Part shown: positions 1-9,651 of the stretch, piece after piece
Position numbering within the stretch: position 1 is the first letter of the stretch
How the letters are laid out: each line of letters starts with the position of its first letter
Source of the DNA: Planomonospora sp. ID67723
Lineage (GTDB): Bacteria; Actinomycetota; Actinomycetes; Streptosporangiales; Streptosporangiaceae
Direction: 5' to 3'
Length of the DNA: 64,000 nt
Assembly (NCBI RefSeq): GCF_015711605.1
Contig: NZ_JABTEZ010000002.1
Span: 496,001-560,000, forward strand
Made by a program: the position numbers and the translations under genes
The notes under the pieces: model-generated
What the model was told of the DNA's origin: nothing
The model's input: the letters and a program-made list of their open reading frames with translations, nothing else
Database searches by the model: none

Positions 1-919
1 ACTTGAAAAGCGCGGATTCCATGTGAAGAACGACGAGGCTCGCGAACTACTGGAGAGGATCGGCGAGACGTTTCTCCGCGGGTACGCCCTGGCGGCGGAG
101 GCGAGGACTCCGGCGGAGGCGGAGGAGCAGCTGGAGGAGATTCCCCCGAGGTTCCGGGGTTTCGCCTACGAAGGGGCCGGCATGGCCTTCACGATCCTCG
201 ACGCGCTGCCGTTCGGGAGCGGGCGCGGGGTTGACGGCTTCCTCCGCGGACGCGGGAACGCCCACATATACATGATCTACGTCGGGATCGGCTGGGGGAT
301 GGCCCGGCTGCCCAGGTTCCTGTGGCCGAAGAGCGCGACCCTCGACCCGTTGCTGTTGTGGCTCGTGCACGACGGATACGGCTTCCACCAGGCCTATTTC
401 CACACCGAGCGGTATGTGACCCAGCAGTTCCAGGACTCCGGCTTCCCGTGGCCGGCGGGCCGGAACCGGGGGTACGCCGGCCGGGCGATCGACCAGGGCA
501 TCGGCCGGGCCCTGTGGTTCGTCGGCGGGACCGACGTCGAGAAGGTCGTGTCGATGGTCGAGAAGTTCCCCCGGGCGCGCCGGGCGGACCTGTTCAGCGG
601 GGTCGGCCTGGCCGCGACGTACGCGGGCGGCGGCGCCGAGGACGAGCTGCGGGAGCTGAGGGAGCGCGCCGGGCACTACCGTCCCCAGCTCGCCCAGGGG
701 AGCGTGTTCGCGGCCGAAGCCCGGGTCCGGGCCGGCCTGGTGGTGCCGCACAACGAGATCGCGACCCAGGTCTTCTGCGGCTCGACCCCCGAGCAGGCGG
801 CACGGCTCAGCCTCGACACCCGGCCCGCCGGGGCCGTGCCCGGCGTCCTGCCGGCCTATGAGATGTGGCGGCAGCGCGTCGCCGATCAGCTTATATCCCT
901 TGGAGGTGTTAGTCCGTGA
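1..919 (+). CDS. DUF1702 family enediyne cassette protein, 5'-truncated
   Basis: The frame is open from base 2 to the stop at 917-919. A GTG at 23 could be read as a start, but the codons before it spell LEKRGFH, which runs smoothly into VKNDEARELLERIGETF. As I recall the family, an RGFH-like segment is conserved near the N terminus. I therefore treat the gene as cut by the window edge and the GTG as internal. DUF1702 proteins (E3-type) are part of the conserved enediyne warhead cassette; their biochemical role is not established. The visible part, about 305 residues, is soluble and rich in Gly and Arg. It overlaps the next gene by four bases (GTGA), with a ribosome binding site GGAGG near 902 inside this gene, so the cassette is translationally coupled. 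Confidence 0.88.
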   Translation, partial: LEKRGFHVKNDEARELLERIGETFLRGYALAAEARTPAEAEEQLEEIPPRFRGFAYEGAGMAFTILDALPFGSGRGVDGFLRGRGNAHIYMIYVGIGWGMARLPRFLWPKSATLDPLLLWLVHDGYGFHQAYFHTERYVTQQFQDSGFPWPAGRNRGYAGRAIDQGIGRALWFVGGTDVEKVVSMVEKFPRARRADLFSGVGLAATYAGGGAEDELRELRERAGHYRPQLAQGSVFAAEARVRAGLVVPHNEIATQVFCGSTPEQAARLSLDTRPAGAVPGVLPAYEMWRQRVADQLISLGGVSP

Positions 920-2892
920 CCACGACAGCCGCCTGGCTGCGCCGGCAGACGGCGGGAATCGTCGCCCTGGCGCTGATGGTGACCGCGTTCGTAGTGGGCC
1001 GCCCGTATTTCGCGTCCGCGGCCGAGAAGGAGGACCTGGCCGGCGCGTACGCCTTCACTCCGCACAGCATCGCGCTGCCCGGGGGCTCCCCGATGCAGAC
1101 GATCCGCAAGGTCAACAAGGACTACAAGAAGATCGACGCGTGGATCTCCTCGGTCGGCGCCGCGATCGCGATGGACGACCTGGACGGGGACGGCCTGTCC
1201 AACGACCTGTGCACCGTCGACACCCGGACCGACCAGACCGTGGTCACACCCGCTCCGGGCGACCGCGCCGACCGGTACCAGCCGTTCGCGCTGAACCCCG
1301 GCAGCCTGCCCATGGGCAAGGCGATGGCGCCCATGGGCTGCGTGCCGGGTGACTTCAACGAGGACGGGCGAGCCGACCTGATGGTCTACCTGTGGGGCCG
1401 CTCGCCGATCCTCTACCTGCGCAAGGCCGACGCGACCGGACTCTCCGGCGACGCCTTCCAGCCCACCGAGCTGGTGCCCGGCTCCGCGGGCGCCTACTCC
1501 GGACCGATCTGGAACACGAACGTGGCCACCGTCGCCGACTTCGACGGCGACGGGCACTCCGACATCTTCATCGGCAACTACTTCCCCGACGGCTCGCGCG
1601 TGCTGGACGACACGGTCAGCGGCGGTGTGGAGATGAACGACTCCATGTCCAGGGGGTTCAACGGCGGACGCAACTACTTCTTCCGCTGGACCGGGGGCAG
1701 CGGGGGCGCGCAGCCCTCGGCGACCTTCCAGAGGATCGACGGCGTCCTGACCGACGAGGTCTCCAAGGGCTGGGAGCTCGGGGCCACCTCCGTCGACGTG
1801 GACGGCGACCAGTTGCCCGAGCTGTTCCTGAACAACGACTTCGGGCCGGACCGCCTGCTGCACAACCGCTCCACCCCGGGTCAGCTGAAGTTCGCCGAGG
1901 TGGAGGGCACCCGCACCCCGTGGATCCCCAAGTCCAAGACGATCATGCACGACTCGTTCAAGGGCATGGGCTCCGACGCCGGCGACTTCAACAAGGACGG
2001 CATCTACGACTTCTTCGTCAGCAACATCACCACGCCCTACGGCATCCAGGAGAGCAACTTCCACTTCCTCTCCACCGCCAAGGACAAGGCCGACCTGCGC
2101 TCGCAGCTGAGCCGGGGCAAGGCGCCGTGGGAGGACTACAGCGCCCAGCTGGGGACCGCCTGGTCGGGCTGGGGCTGGGACGTCAAGATCGACGACTTCA
2201 ACAACAGCGGTGAGCTCGCCATCGCCCAGGCCACCGGCTTCGTCAAGGGCAGCGTCAACCGGTGGGCGCAGCTGCAGGAGCTCGCGTCCGCCAACGACGG
2301 CGTCGTGCACAGCCCGCTGTCGTGGCCGGTCGTCGGCGCCGGCGCCGACATCGCCGGAGGCCAGACCCTCGCCTTCTTCGCCAAGGGCGAGGACGGGCGC
2401 TACGCCAACATCTCCGACCAGCTCGGCCTGGCCGTACCGGTGCCCACCCGGGGCATCGCGACCGGCGACGCCAACGGCGACGGACTGCTCGACTTCGCGG
2501 TCGCCCGGCAGTTCGACGCACCGATCTTCTACCAGAACACCAGCCCGTCCCCGGGTGCCTTCCTGGGCCTGCGGCTGACCCACGAGCCCGCGGCCGGAAC
2601 CGGGACACCGGCGGACGGGGAGCTTCCCGGCGCCGGAACACCGGTGATCGGGGCGCAGGCGACGGTCACCACCGCCGACGGGCGCACGTTCACCGGGCGC
2701 GTCGACGGCGGCAGCGGCCACTCCGGCAAGCGTTCCAAGGAGATCCACATCGGTCTGGGCCAGAACGTGACCGGGCCGCTGCGGGTCCACCTGACCTGGC
2801 GGGACCGGACCGGACAGGCGCACCAACAGGATCTTCAGCTCACTCCGGGCTGGCACCGGCTGCAGCTCGGCTCACAAGCGAAGGAGAAGTGA
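916..2892 (+). CDS. UnbV-like FG-GAP/ASPIC repeat protein of the enediyne cassette (E4-type)
   Basis: This 658-residue protein has an N-terminal hydrophobic segment (about residues 13-35, ending near FASAAEK), so it is probably exported or membrane anchored. Six calcium-binding-like FG-GAP loops are visible: DLDGDGLSND (about residue 87), DFNEDGRAD (146), DFDGDGHSD (209), DVDGDQLPE (294), DFNKDGIYD (357) and DANGDGLLD (518). They suggest an integrin-alpha-like beta-propeller. The C-terminal part from about residue 545 resembles the ASPIC/UnbV domain. UnbV proteins accompany enediyne PKS genes and are used as cassette markers; the exact reaction is unknown. The GTG start at 916 overlaps the previous stop, with GGAGG at 902. 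The UnbU-like gene follows after 4 bases. Confidence 0.93.
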   Translation: MTTTAAWLRRQTAGIVALALMVTAFVVGRPYFASAAEKEDLAGAYAFTPHSIALPGGSPMQTIRKVNKDYKKIDAWISSVGAAIAMDDLDGDGLSNDLCTVDTRTDQTVVTPAPGDRADRYQPFALNPGSLPMGKAMAPMGCVPGDFNEDGRADLMVYLWGRSPILYLRKADATGLSGDAFQPTELVPGSAGAYSGPIWNTNVATVADFDGDGHSDIFIGNYFPDGSRVLDDTVSGGVEMNDSMSRGFNGGRNYFFRWTGGSGGAQPSATFQRIDGVLTDEVSKGWELGATSVDVDGDQLPELFLNNDFGPDRLLHNRSTPGQLKFAEVEGTRTPWIPKSKTIMHDSFKGMGSDAGDFNKDGIYDFFVSNITTPYGIQESNFHFLSTAKDKADLRSQLSRGKAPWEDYSAQLGTAWSGWGWDVKIDDFNNSGELAIAQATGFVKGSVNRWAQLQELASANDGVVHSPLSWPVVGAGADIAGGQTLAFFAKGEDGRYANISDQLGLAVPVPTRGIATGDANGDGLLDFAVARQFDAPIFYQNTSPSPGAFLGLRLTHEPAAGTGTPADGELPGAGTPVIGAQATVTTADGRTFTGRVDGGSGHSGKRSKEIHIGLGQNVTGPLRVHLTWRDRTGQAHQQDLQLTPGWHRLQLGSQAKEK

Positions 2893-2896
2893 CGAC

Positions 2897-3868
2897 ATGG
2901 CAGAAAGAACGATCAGCCCTCCGCGTCACGACCAGAAGGTCATCACGGCTCTGCGCCGGTTCGCCATCTCGATCACGATCTTCAACATCCTCGGCTACAC
3001 GCTCCTGGGCTTCGAGCAGGGATGGGCCTGGCCGCTGGTCGCCCTGGCCACCGCCTACACCACGGAGATCCTCCTGGAGGCCGTCGGCTCCCGGGCCGAG
3101 GGCCGGACGGCCCGCTTCCGCGGCAACGGCTTGCGCGGGCTCGTGGAGTTCCTCTACCCCGCGCACATCACCGGCATCGCGATGAACATGCTCATCTACG
3201 TCAACGACCAGATCCTGGTGATGATGTTCGGAGTCATCGTGGCGGTCGGCACCAAGTGGGTGCTGCGGGCGCCGGTGCGCGGCCGGCTGCGGCACTTCAT
3301 GAACCCGTCCAACTTCGGCATCGCGATCATCCTGCTGCTGTTCCCGTGGGCCAGCATCGCGCCGCCGTACCACTTCAGCGAGAACGTCACCAACCCGATC
3401 GACTGGATCATCCCCGGGGTGATCATCGTCTTCGGCACCCTCCTCAACGCCAAGCTCACCAACCGCATGTGGCTGATCGGCGCCTGGGTGGGCGGGTTCG
3501 CGCTGCAGGCGGTCGTCCGGGGCCTGATCATCGACGACATCTCGATCCTCGGCGGCCTGTCGATGATGACCGGGATCGCGTTCATCCTCTTCACCAACTA
3601 CATGATCACCGACCCGGGGACGACCCCGTCCAAGCCGCTGTCGCAGGTCGCCTTCGGAGGGGGAGTGGCCCTGGTCTACGGCCTGCTCCTCGGGATGAAC
3701 ATCCCGTACGGGATCTTCTTCGCGACCGCCATCGTCTGCCTGGTCCGAGGCGGCTTCCTCTGGTCGCTGCACATCGTCGGCAAAGCGCGCGAGCAGGACG
3801 CGGCCCGGGTCAGCGCCGCGGCGTCCGAGGTGCTCGCGCCTGTGGAGAAAGCGGTCGCAAAGGTATGA
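2897..3868 (+). CDS. UnbU-like polytopic membrane protein of the enediyne cassette (E5-type)
   Basis: This 323-residue protein has about eight to ten hydrophobic segments, for example residues 18-38, 90-115, 140-160, 175-190, 235-255 and 265-285. The order UnbV, UnbU, PKSE is the classic enediyne warhead arrangement, and the sequence fits the UnbU family, which is related to RnfD/NqrB-like membrane proteins. Its role in enediyne assembly is not known; electron transfer at the membrane has been suggested from the fold. The ATG at 2897 is preceded by GAAGGAG at 2880-2886, and the stop overlaps the PKSE start as ATGA, so PKSE is translated in a coupled way. Confidence 0.92.
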   Translation: MAERTISPPRHDQKVITALRRFAISITIFNILGYTLLGFEQGWAWPLVALATAYTTEILLEAVGSRAEGRTARFRGNGLRGLVEFLYPAHITGIAMNMLIYVNDQILVMMFGVIVAVGTKWVLRAPVRGRLRHFMNPSNFGIAIILLLFPWASIAPPYHFSENVTNPIDWIIPGVIIVFGTLLNAKLTNRMWLIGAWVGGFALQAVVRGLIIDDISILGGLSMMTGIAFILFTNYMITDPGTTPSKPLSQVAFGGGVALVYGLLLGMNIPYGIFFATAIVCLVRGGFLWSLHIVGKAREQDAARVSAAASEVLAPVEKAVAKV

Positions 3869-6800
3869 CCAGGATCGCAATCGTCGGCATGGCATGCCGC
3901 TATCCGGATGCCGCATCACCCCGGGAACTGTGGGAGAACGCGGTCGCCGGTCGCCGGGCCTTCCGCCGTCTGCCCGACGTGCGGATGCGGCTGGAGGACT
4001 ACTGGGACCCCGACCCGGCGGCCCCGGACCGCTTCTACGCGCGGACCGCCGCGGTCATCGAGGGCTACGAGTTCGACCGGATCTCCTACAAGATCGCTGG
4101 CAGCACGTACCGCTCGACGGACCTCACCCACTGGCTCGCGCTCGACATGGCGGGCCGGGCGCTGGAGGACGCGGGGTTCCCGAAGGCCGAGGGCCTGCCC
4201 AGGGACCGCACGGGCGTGATCGTGGGCAACACCCTCACCGGGGAGTTCACCAGGGCCAACCTGCTGCGGCTGCGCTGGCCGTACGTCCGCAGGACGCTCG
4301 CCGCGATGCTCAAGGAGCAGGGCTGGGAGGACGACCGGCTGGCCGGGTTCCTCGCCGACTACGAAACCATGTACAAGAGCCCGTTCCCGCCCATCGACGA
4401 GGACACGCTCGCCGGTGGCCTGTCCAACACGATCGCCGGCCGGATCTGCAACCACTTCGATCTCAACGGAGGCGGCTACACCGTCGACGGGGCGTGCTCG
4501 TCGTCGCTGCTGTCGGTGGTCACGGCGAGCAAGGCGCTCGTCGACGGCGATGTCGACGTCGCGATCGCCGGAGGCGTGGACCTGTCCATCGACCCGTTCG
4601 AGATCGTGGGGTTCGCGAAGACCGGTGCCCTGGCCAAGAGCGAGTTCCGGCTGTACGACCGGCACTCCAACGGCTTCTGGCCGGGCGAGGGCTGCGGAAT
4701 GATCGTGCTGATGCGCGAGCCGGACGCGGTGGCGGCCGGGCACCGGATCTACGCCACGGTCGCCGGCTGGGGGGTCTCGTCCGACGGCAAGGGCGGCATC
4801 ACCCGGCCGGAGGTCAGCGGGTACCAGCTGGCACTGAGGCGGGCGTACGAGCGGGCGGGTTTCGGCATCGAGACCGTCGCCCTGTTCGAGGGGCACGGGA
4901 CGGGCACGGCGCTCGGTGACGCGACCGAGCTCAAGGCGCTGTCCGGGGCCAGAACCGCGGCCGATCCCGGGGCGGAGCCCGCGGCGGTCGGTTCGATCAA
5001 GGGAATGATCGGGCACGCCAAGGCGGCGGCCGGGGTGGCCGGGCTGATCAAGGCCGCGATGGCGGTGCACGAGCAGGTGCTGCCGCCGACCATCGGCTGC
5101 GTCGAACCGCATCAGGTGCTGACCGAGGAGCCCGCGGCGCTGCGGGTGCTGCGCAAGGCCGAGCCCTGGCCGGCCACGGCGCAGCTGCGCGCCGGCGTCA
5201 CCGCCATGGGGTTCGGCGGCATCAACACCCATGTCGTGCTGGAGGGCACCGCCTCGCGGCGGCGGCTGCCGCTGTCGACCCGCACCAGGTCGCTGGCCTC
5301 GTCCCTGCAGGACGCCGAGTTGCTGCTGGCCGACGGCGCCTCGCCGCAGGCGCTGTGCGAACGGCTCGCCCAGCTGGCCGACTTCGTGACCCAGGTGTCC
5401 TACGCGCAGCTCGCCGACCTGGCCGCCACGCTCCAGCGTGAGCTGCGCGACCTGCCCTACCGCGCCGCCGTCGTCGTGTCCTCCCCCGAGGACGCCGAGC
5501 GGCAGCTGCGGCGCGTGCTGACGGCCCTGGAGTCGGGGGAGAGCAGCCTGTTCACCCCGGACGGCAAGGCCTTCGCCGGCCACGCGAGCGGGCGGGCCAG
5601 GGTCGGCTACCTCTTCCCCGGCCAGGGGTCGGGGCGCGGCACCGGTGGCGGCGCGCTGCGCCGCCGCTTCGCCGACGTCGAGGAGGTCTACACCAGGGCC
5701 GCGCTGCCGTCCACCGGCGACATGGTGGCCACCGCGGTGGCTCAGCCCCGCATCGTCACCGGCTCCATGGCCGGCCTGCGGGCGCTGGCGCTGCTCGGCA
5801 TCGAGGCGGACGTCGCGGTCGGCCACAGCCTGGGCGAGCTCTCGGCACTGCACTGGGCCGGGGCCATGGACGAGGAGACCCTTCTGAGGGTGGCGACCGA
5901 GCGGGGCCGGGCCATGACCGAGCACAGCGCTTCGGGCACGATGGCCGGCGTCCGCGCGGCGCCCGACACCGTGACCGGCCTGATCGGTGACCTGCCCGTG
6001 GTGGTCGCCGGCTACAACGGCCCCCGCCAGACCGTCGTCGCCGGTCCGGTCGAAGCCGTCGAGGCGGTCGGGCGGGCGGCTGCGGAAGCCGGACTGACCT
6101 GGACCCGGCTGCCGGTCTCGCACGCCTTCCACTCGCCGCTGGTGGCGCCCGCGGCCGAGGCGCTGGCCGAGCATCTCGGCGGGGAACGGTTCGGCCCGAT
6201 CGCGGGCCGGGTGGTCTCCACCGTCACCGGCGCGGCCCTGTCCCCCGACACCGACATCCCGGCTCTGCTGCGCCGGCAGATCACCGACCCCGTCCTCTTC
6301 ACCCAGGCGGTGGAGCAGGCGGCCCGGGACGTGGACCTGCTGATCGAGGTGGGCCCGGGACGGGTGCTCAGCGGGCTGGCGGCCGAGTCGACGGACGTGC
6401 CGGCGGTCGCGCTGGACACCGACGGCGAGTCGCTGGCCGGGCTGCTGCGGGTGGCCGGCGCCGCCTACGTCGTCGGCGTCCCCGTCGTGCACGAGGAGCT
6501 GTTCCACGGCCGCCTGGTCCGGCCGCTGGAGGTCGGCGCCGAGTTCACGTTCTTCGCCAGCCCCGCCGAGCAGGCGCCGCAGGTGCCGGCAGGGGGCGGC
6601 GTCCAGCGGGTCGCGGGGCCGGCACAGGCCGGGTCCGCCGAGCCGGTCCCCGCGTCGCAGCCGGAGACGCGGCCGGAGGAGTCCACCATCGACCTGCTGC
6701 GCAGGCTGGCGGCCGAACGCGCGGAGCTGCCCCTGGAGATGGTGACGGAGGAGAGCCGCCCGCTCGACGAGCTGCACCTGAGCTCGGTCACGGTGATGCA

Positions 6801-9648
6801 CATCATCGACCAGGCCACCCAGCAGCTGGGCGTGCCCGCCGGGCAGGCGCCCACCAACCTCGCCACGGCGAGCCTGCGCGAGCTGGGCGAGGCGCTGAGC
6901 AAGCTGGCCGCCGAGCCCCGCGACCGGGTGAAGAAGGGGGTGACCGGGGCGGCCGAGTGGGTCAGGCCGTTCGTCGTCGACCTCGACGAGCAGCCGCTTC
7001 CCGAGCGCACGGCGGCGCGGGAGACCGGGCGTTGGCAGGTGTACGCGGCACCCGGGTCTGCGATCGCTCAGCCGTTGCGCGAGGCCCTCGAACGCGGAGA
7101 GGTCGGTTCCGGTGTACTGGTGTGCCTACCGCCCGAATGCGAGCAGGAGCATCTGGAGCAGGCGCTCCTGGGAGCCAAGGCGGCTGCGGCGGGCGAGCCC
7201 GGCACCCGGTTCGTGCTGGTCCAGCACGGCCGGGGGGCCGCGGGGCTGGCCAAGACCCTCCATCTGGAGGCCCCCCAGGTGCGCGTCACCATCGTGCACC
7301 TACCGCCGACGCCCGAGGCGGTCGGCCGGGTAGTGGCCGAAGTGGCGGCCACCGCCGCCTACGCCGAGGTCCACTACGACGCCGACGGCGTACGGCGGGT
7401 GCCCACGATGCGGGCGATGCCGGTACGGTCCGCACGCGTGGAGCAGCCGCTGGACGCGACCGACGTGCTGCTGGTCACCGGCGGCGGCAAAGGCATCACC
7501 GCCGAGTGCGCCATGGCGGTGGCCACCGACAGCGGCGCCGCGCTGGCCGTGTTCGGCCGGTCCGACCCGGCCGACGATCCGGAGCTCGCCGCAAACCTGC
7601 GGCGCATGGCGGACTCCGGCCTCAGGGTGCACTACGTGCGGGCCGACGTCACCGACGCCGGACAGGTGCGTCGCGGGGTGTCCGAAGTGGAACGGGCGCT
7701 CGGACCGGTGACCGCGGTGCTGCACGGCGCGGGCCGCAACGAGCCCGCCGGCCTGACGAGCCTGCACATGGACGCCTTCCGGCACACCTTCGCCCCCAAG
7801 GTCGACGGCCTGCGCAACGTGCTCGACGCGGTGGAGCCCGGACGGCTGCGCCTGCTGGTGACCTTCGGCAGCATCATCGGCCGGGCGGGCCTGCACGGTG
7901 AGGCCCACTACGCGACCGCGAACGAGTGGCTGGCCGACCTCACCTGCGAGGTGGCCGAGCAGTATCCGGGCTGCCGCAGCATCTGCATGGAATGGTCGGT
8001 CTGGTCCGACGTCGGCATGGGCGAACGGCTCTCGGTCCTGGAGAGGCTGGTCAGCCAGGGCATCACGCCGATCTCGGCCGAGCGGGGCGTGCAGATCATG
8101 CGGCGCCTGGTCGCCGACCCCGACGCCCCCCGCGTCGTGGTGATCAGCGGGCGCACGCAGGAGGTCGGCACCGTCGGCTACGACCTGCCGCCGCTGCCCC
8201 TGCTGCGGTTCGTCGGCAGGCCGCTGGTCCGCTACCACGGCGTGGAGCTCGTCTCGGAGGTCGAGGTGAACGTCGGCACCGATCTCTACCTCGCCGACCA
8301 CTTCCTCGACGGGAACCTCCTGTTCCCCGCGGTGTTCGGCATGGAGGCCATGGCGCAGGTGGCCGCCGCGACCACCGGGCGCGACACCGTGCCGGTCATC
8401 GAGGAGGCGCGGTTCCTGCGCCCGATCATCATTCCGCCGGACGGCAGCACCACGCTGCGCATCGCCGCGGTCGTCACCGACGACGACACACTGGCGGTGA
8501 CGATCCGCAGCGCCGAGACCGGCTTCGATGTGGACCACTTCCAGGCCCGGCTCCGCCTCACCGGGGACAGCCCGGCGGCGGGGCCTCCGGAGCAGGCCGG
8601 TGACGGCCTGCCCGCGGTGCCGCTGGACCCGGCCACCGAGATGTACGGTGACGTGCTCTTCCAGGGCAAGCGGTTCCAGCGGCTCGGCCGCTACCACCGC
8701 GCCGCGGCCCGCCACGTCGACGCGGACGTGGCGGCTCTGGAGACCGGAGACTGGTTCGCCGCCTTCCTGCCGGACCGGCTGCTTCTCGGCGACCCGGGCA
8801 TGCGGGACGCGCTGATGCACGGCAACCAGGTCTGCGTGCCGGACGCCACCCTGCTTCCCACCGCGGTCGACCGGGTGCACCCCGGCGGCTCCGCGCTCGC
8901 CGAGGCGGCGGAGCTGCGCTACTGCGCCACCGAGCGCGGCCGCGACGGCGACAGCTACGTCTACGACATCGCGGTGCGCACACCGGCCGGCGAGGTCGTG
9001 GAGAGGTGGGACGGCCTGCGCCTGCAGGCCGTACGGAAGAAGGACGGACGCGGCCCGTGGGTGGCTCCGCTGCTGGGCTCCTACCTGGAGCGGACGCTGG
9101 AGGAGCTGGTCGGGGTGCGAGCCGCGTTCGCCGTCGAGCCGTACCAGCCGGACGACCCGCGGGACGAGCGGACCCGTACCGCCGTGGCCGTGGGCCGGGC
9201 CCTCGGCCGCCCGACCGAGGTCGGGTACGGTGCCGACGGCACGCCGCGGATCGACGGCGGGCCGGCGGTCTCGGTCGCCCACGGGCCGGGGATGACGCTG
9301 TGCGTGGCGGCCGAGGGAACCGTGGGATGCGAGGTCGCGCCGGTCACCGGCGGGTCCGCGGAGACCCACCGGGACCTGCTCGGTGCGTACGCGTCGCTCG
9401 CCGAACAGGTCGCCGCGGAGACGGGCGAGGCCCCGGAGACCGTGGCGGCGCGCATACTGGCCGCGCTCACCTGCGTGCGCCGGAGCGGTCTGTCATCCGA
9501 CGCGCCGCAGCTGACCCTGGCCCCGGCCAAGCGTGACGCGTGGGCGGTCTTCGCCGCCGGGGATCTGCGGATCGCGACGCTCGTCACGTCGGTGCGGGGT
9601 GTCCAGGACCCCGTCGTCGTGGCGGTTCTCACCGAAGGGCGGTCATAG
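3865..9648 (+). CDS. Enediyne iterative type I polyketide synthase (PKSE)
   Basis: This 1,927-residue synthase builds the linear polyene precursor of the enediyne core from malonyl-CoA. Domains in order: KS about 1-460 (Cys211 in DGACSSS, His344 in EGHGTGT, His384 in GHAKAAAG); AT about 570-890 (Ser655 in GHSLGE, HAFH at 753-756, a malonyl-type motif); ACP about 940-1020 (LHLSS, likely attachment Ser974); KR about 1195-1450 (GGGKG near 1206-1210, catalytic Tyr1349); DH about 1455-1730 (His1479 in DHFLDGNLLFP); and a C-terminal PPTase-like domain about 1740-1927. The last domain is odd. The usual GCDxEP reads GCEVAPV (1821-1827), and the usual ECLKKAG-like helix reads TCVRRSG (1869-1875), so metal-binding and catalytic positions look changed. 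A discrete PPTase lies at 24,861. The ATG at 3865 overlaps the UnbU stop. Confidence 0.97.
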   Translation: MTRIAIVGMACRYPDAASPRELWENAVAGRRAFRRLPDVRMRLEDYWDPDPAAPDRFYARTAAVIEGYEFDRISYKIAGSTYRSTDLTHWLALDMAGRALEDAGFPKAEGLPRDRTGVIVGNTLTGEFTRANLLRLRWPYVRRTLAAMLKEQGWEDDRLAGFLADYETMYKSPFPPIDEDTLAGGLSNTIAGRICNHFDLNGGGYTVDGACSSSLLSVVTASKALVDGDVDVAIAGGVDLSIDPFEIVGFAKTGALAKSEFRLYDRHSNGFWPGEGCGMIVLMREPDAVAAGHRIYATVAGWGVSSDGKGGITRPEVSGYQLALRRAYERAGFGIETVALFEGHGTGTALGDATELKALSGARTAADPGAEPAAVGSIKGMIGHAKAAAGVAGLIKAAMAVHEQVLPPTIGCVEPHQVLTEEPAALRVLRKAEPWPATAQLRAGVTAMGFGGINTHVVLEGTASRRRLPLSTRTRSLASSLQDAELLLADGASPQALCERLAQLADFVTQVSYAQLADLAATLQRELRDLPYRAAVVVSSPEDAERQLRRVLTALESGESSLFTPDGKAFAGHASGRARVGYLFPGQGSGRGTGGGALRRRFADVEEVYTRAALPSTGDMVATAVAQPRIVTGSMAGLRALALLGIEADVAVGHSLGELSALHWAGAMDEETLLRVATERGRAMTEHSASGTMAGVRAAPDTVTGLIGDLPVVVAGYNGPRQTVVAGPVEAVEAVGRAAAEAGLTWTRLPVSHAFHSPLVAPAAEALAEHLGGERFGPIAGRVVSTVTGAALSPDTDIPALLRRQITDPVLFTQAVEQAARDVDLLIEVGPGRVLSGLAAESTDVPAVALDTDGESLAGLLRVAGAAYVVGVPVVHEELFHGRLVRPLEVGAEFTFFASPAEQAPQVPAGGGVQRVAGPAQAGSAEPVPASQPETRPEESTIDLLRRLAAERAELPLEMVTEESRPLDELHLSSVTVMHIIDQATQQLGVPAGQAPTNLATASLRELGEALSKLAAEPRDRVKKGVTGAAEWVRPFVVDLDEQPLPERTAARETGRWQVYAAPGSAIAQPLREALERGEVGSGVLVCLPPECEQEHLEQALLGAKAAAAGEPGTRFVLVQHGRGAAGLAKTLHLEAPQVRVTIVHLPPTPEAVGRVVAEVAATAAYAEVHYDADGVRRVPTMRAMPVRSARVEQPLDATDVLLVTGGGKGITAECAMAVATDSGAALAVFGRSDPADDPELAANLRRMADSGLRVHYVRADVTDAGQVRRGVSEVERALGPVTAVLHGAGRNEPAGLTSLHMDAFRHTFAPKVDGLRNVLDAVEPGRLRLLVTFGSIIGRAGLHGEAHYATANEWLADLTCEVAEQYPGCRSICMEWSVWSDVGMGERLSVLERLVSQGITPISAERGVQIMRRLVADPDAPRVVVISGRTQEVGTVGYDLPPLPLLRFVGRPLVRYHGVELVSEVEVNVGTDLYLADHFLDGNLLFPAVFGMEAMAQVAAATTGRDTVPVIEEARFLRPIIIPPDGSTTLRIAAVVTDDDTLAVTIRSAETGFDVDHFQARLRLTGDSPAAGPPEQAGDGLPAVPLDPATEMYGDVLFQGKRFQRLGRYHRAAARHVDADVAALETGDWFAAFLPDRLLLGDPGMRDALMHGNQVCVPDATLLPTAVDRVHPGGSALAEAAELRYCATERGRDGDSYVYDIAVRTPAGEVVERWDGLRLQAVRKKDGRGPWVAPLLGSYLERTLEELVGVRAAFAVEPYQPDDPRDERTRTAVAVGRALGRPTEVGYGADGTPRIDGGPAVSVAHGPGMTLCVAAEGTVGCEVAPVTGGSAETHRDLLGAYASLAEQVAAETGEAPETVAARILAALTCVRRSGLSSDAPQLTLAPAKRDAWAVFAAGDLRIATLVTSVRGVQDPVVVAVLTEGRS

Positions 9649-9651
9649 GCC

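Noticed and set aside
23-919. GTG at 23 as the true start of the DUF1702 gene
   Set aside because: The frame is open to base 2 and the preceding codons read LEKRGFH, a family-like segment, so the gene is cut by the edge.
3022-3864. Reading frame that runs in front of PKSE and would add about 280 residues
   Set aside because: It lies wholly on the UnbU-like gene in another frame, is Arg/Pro/His-rich, and the PKSE KS starts normally at ATG 3865.
886-9369. Long minus-strand open frames opposite the core operon
   Set aside because: High GC leaves few stops; they have no ribosome sites, no family motifs, and run across several confirmed genes.
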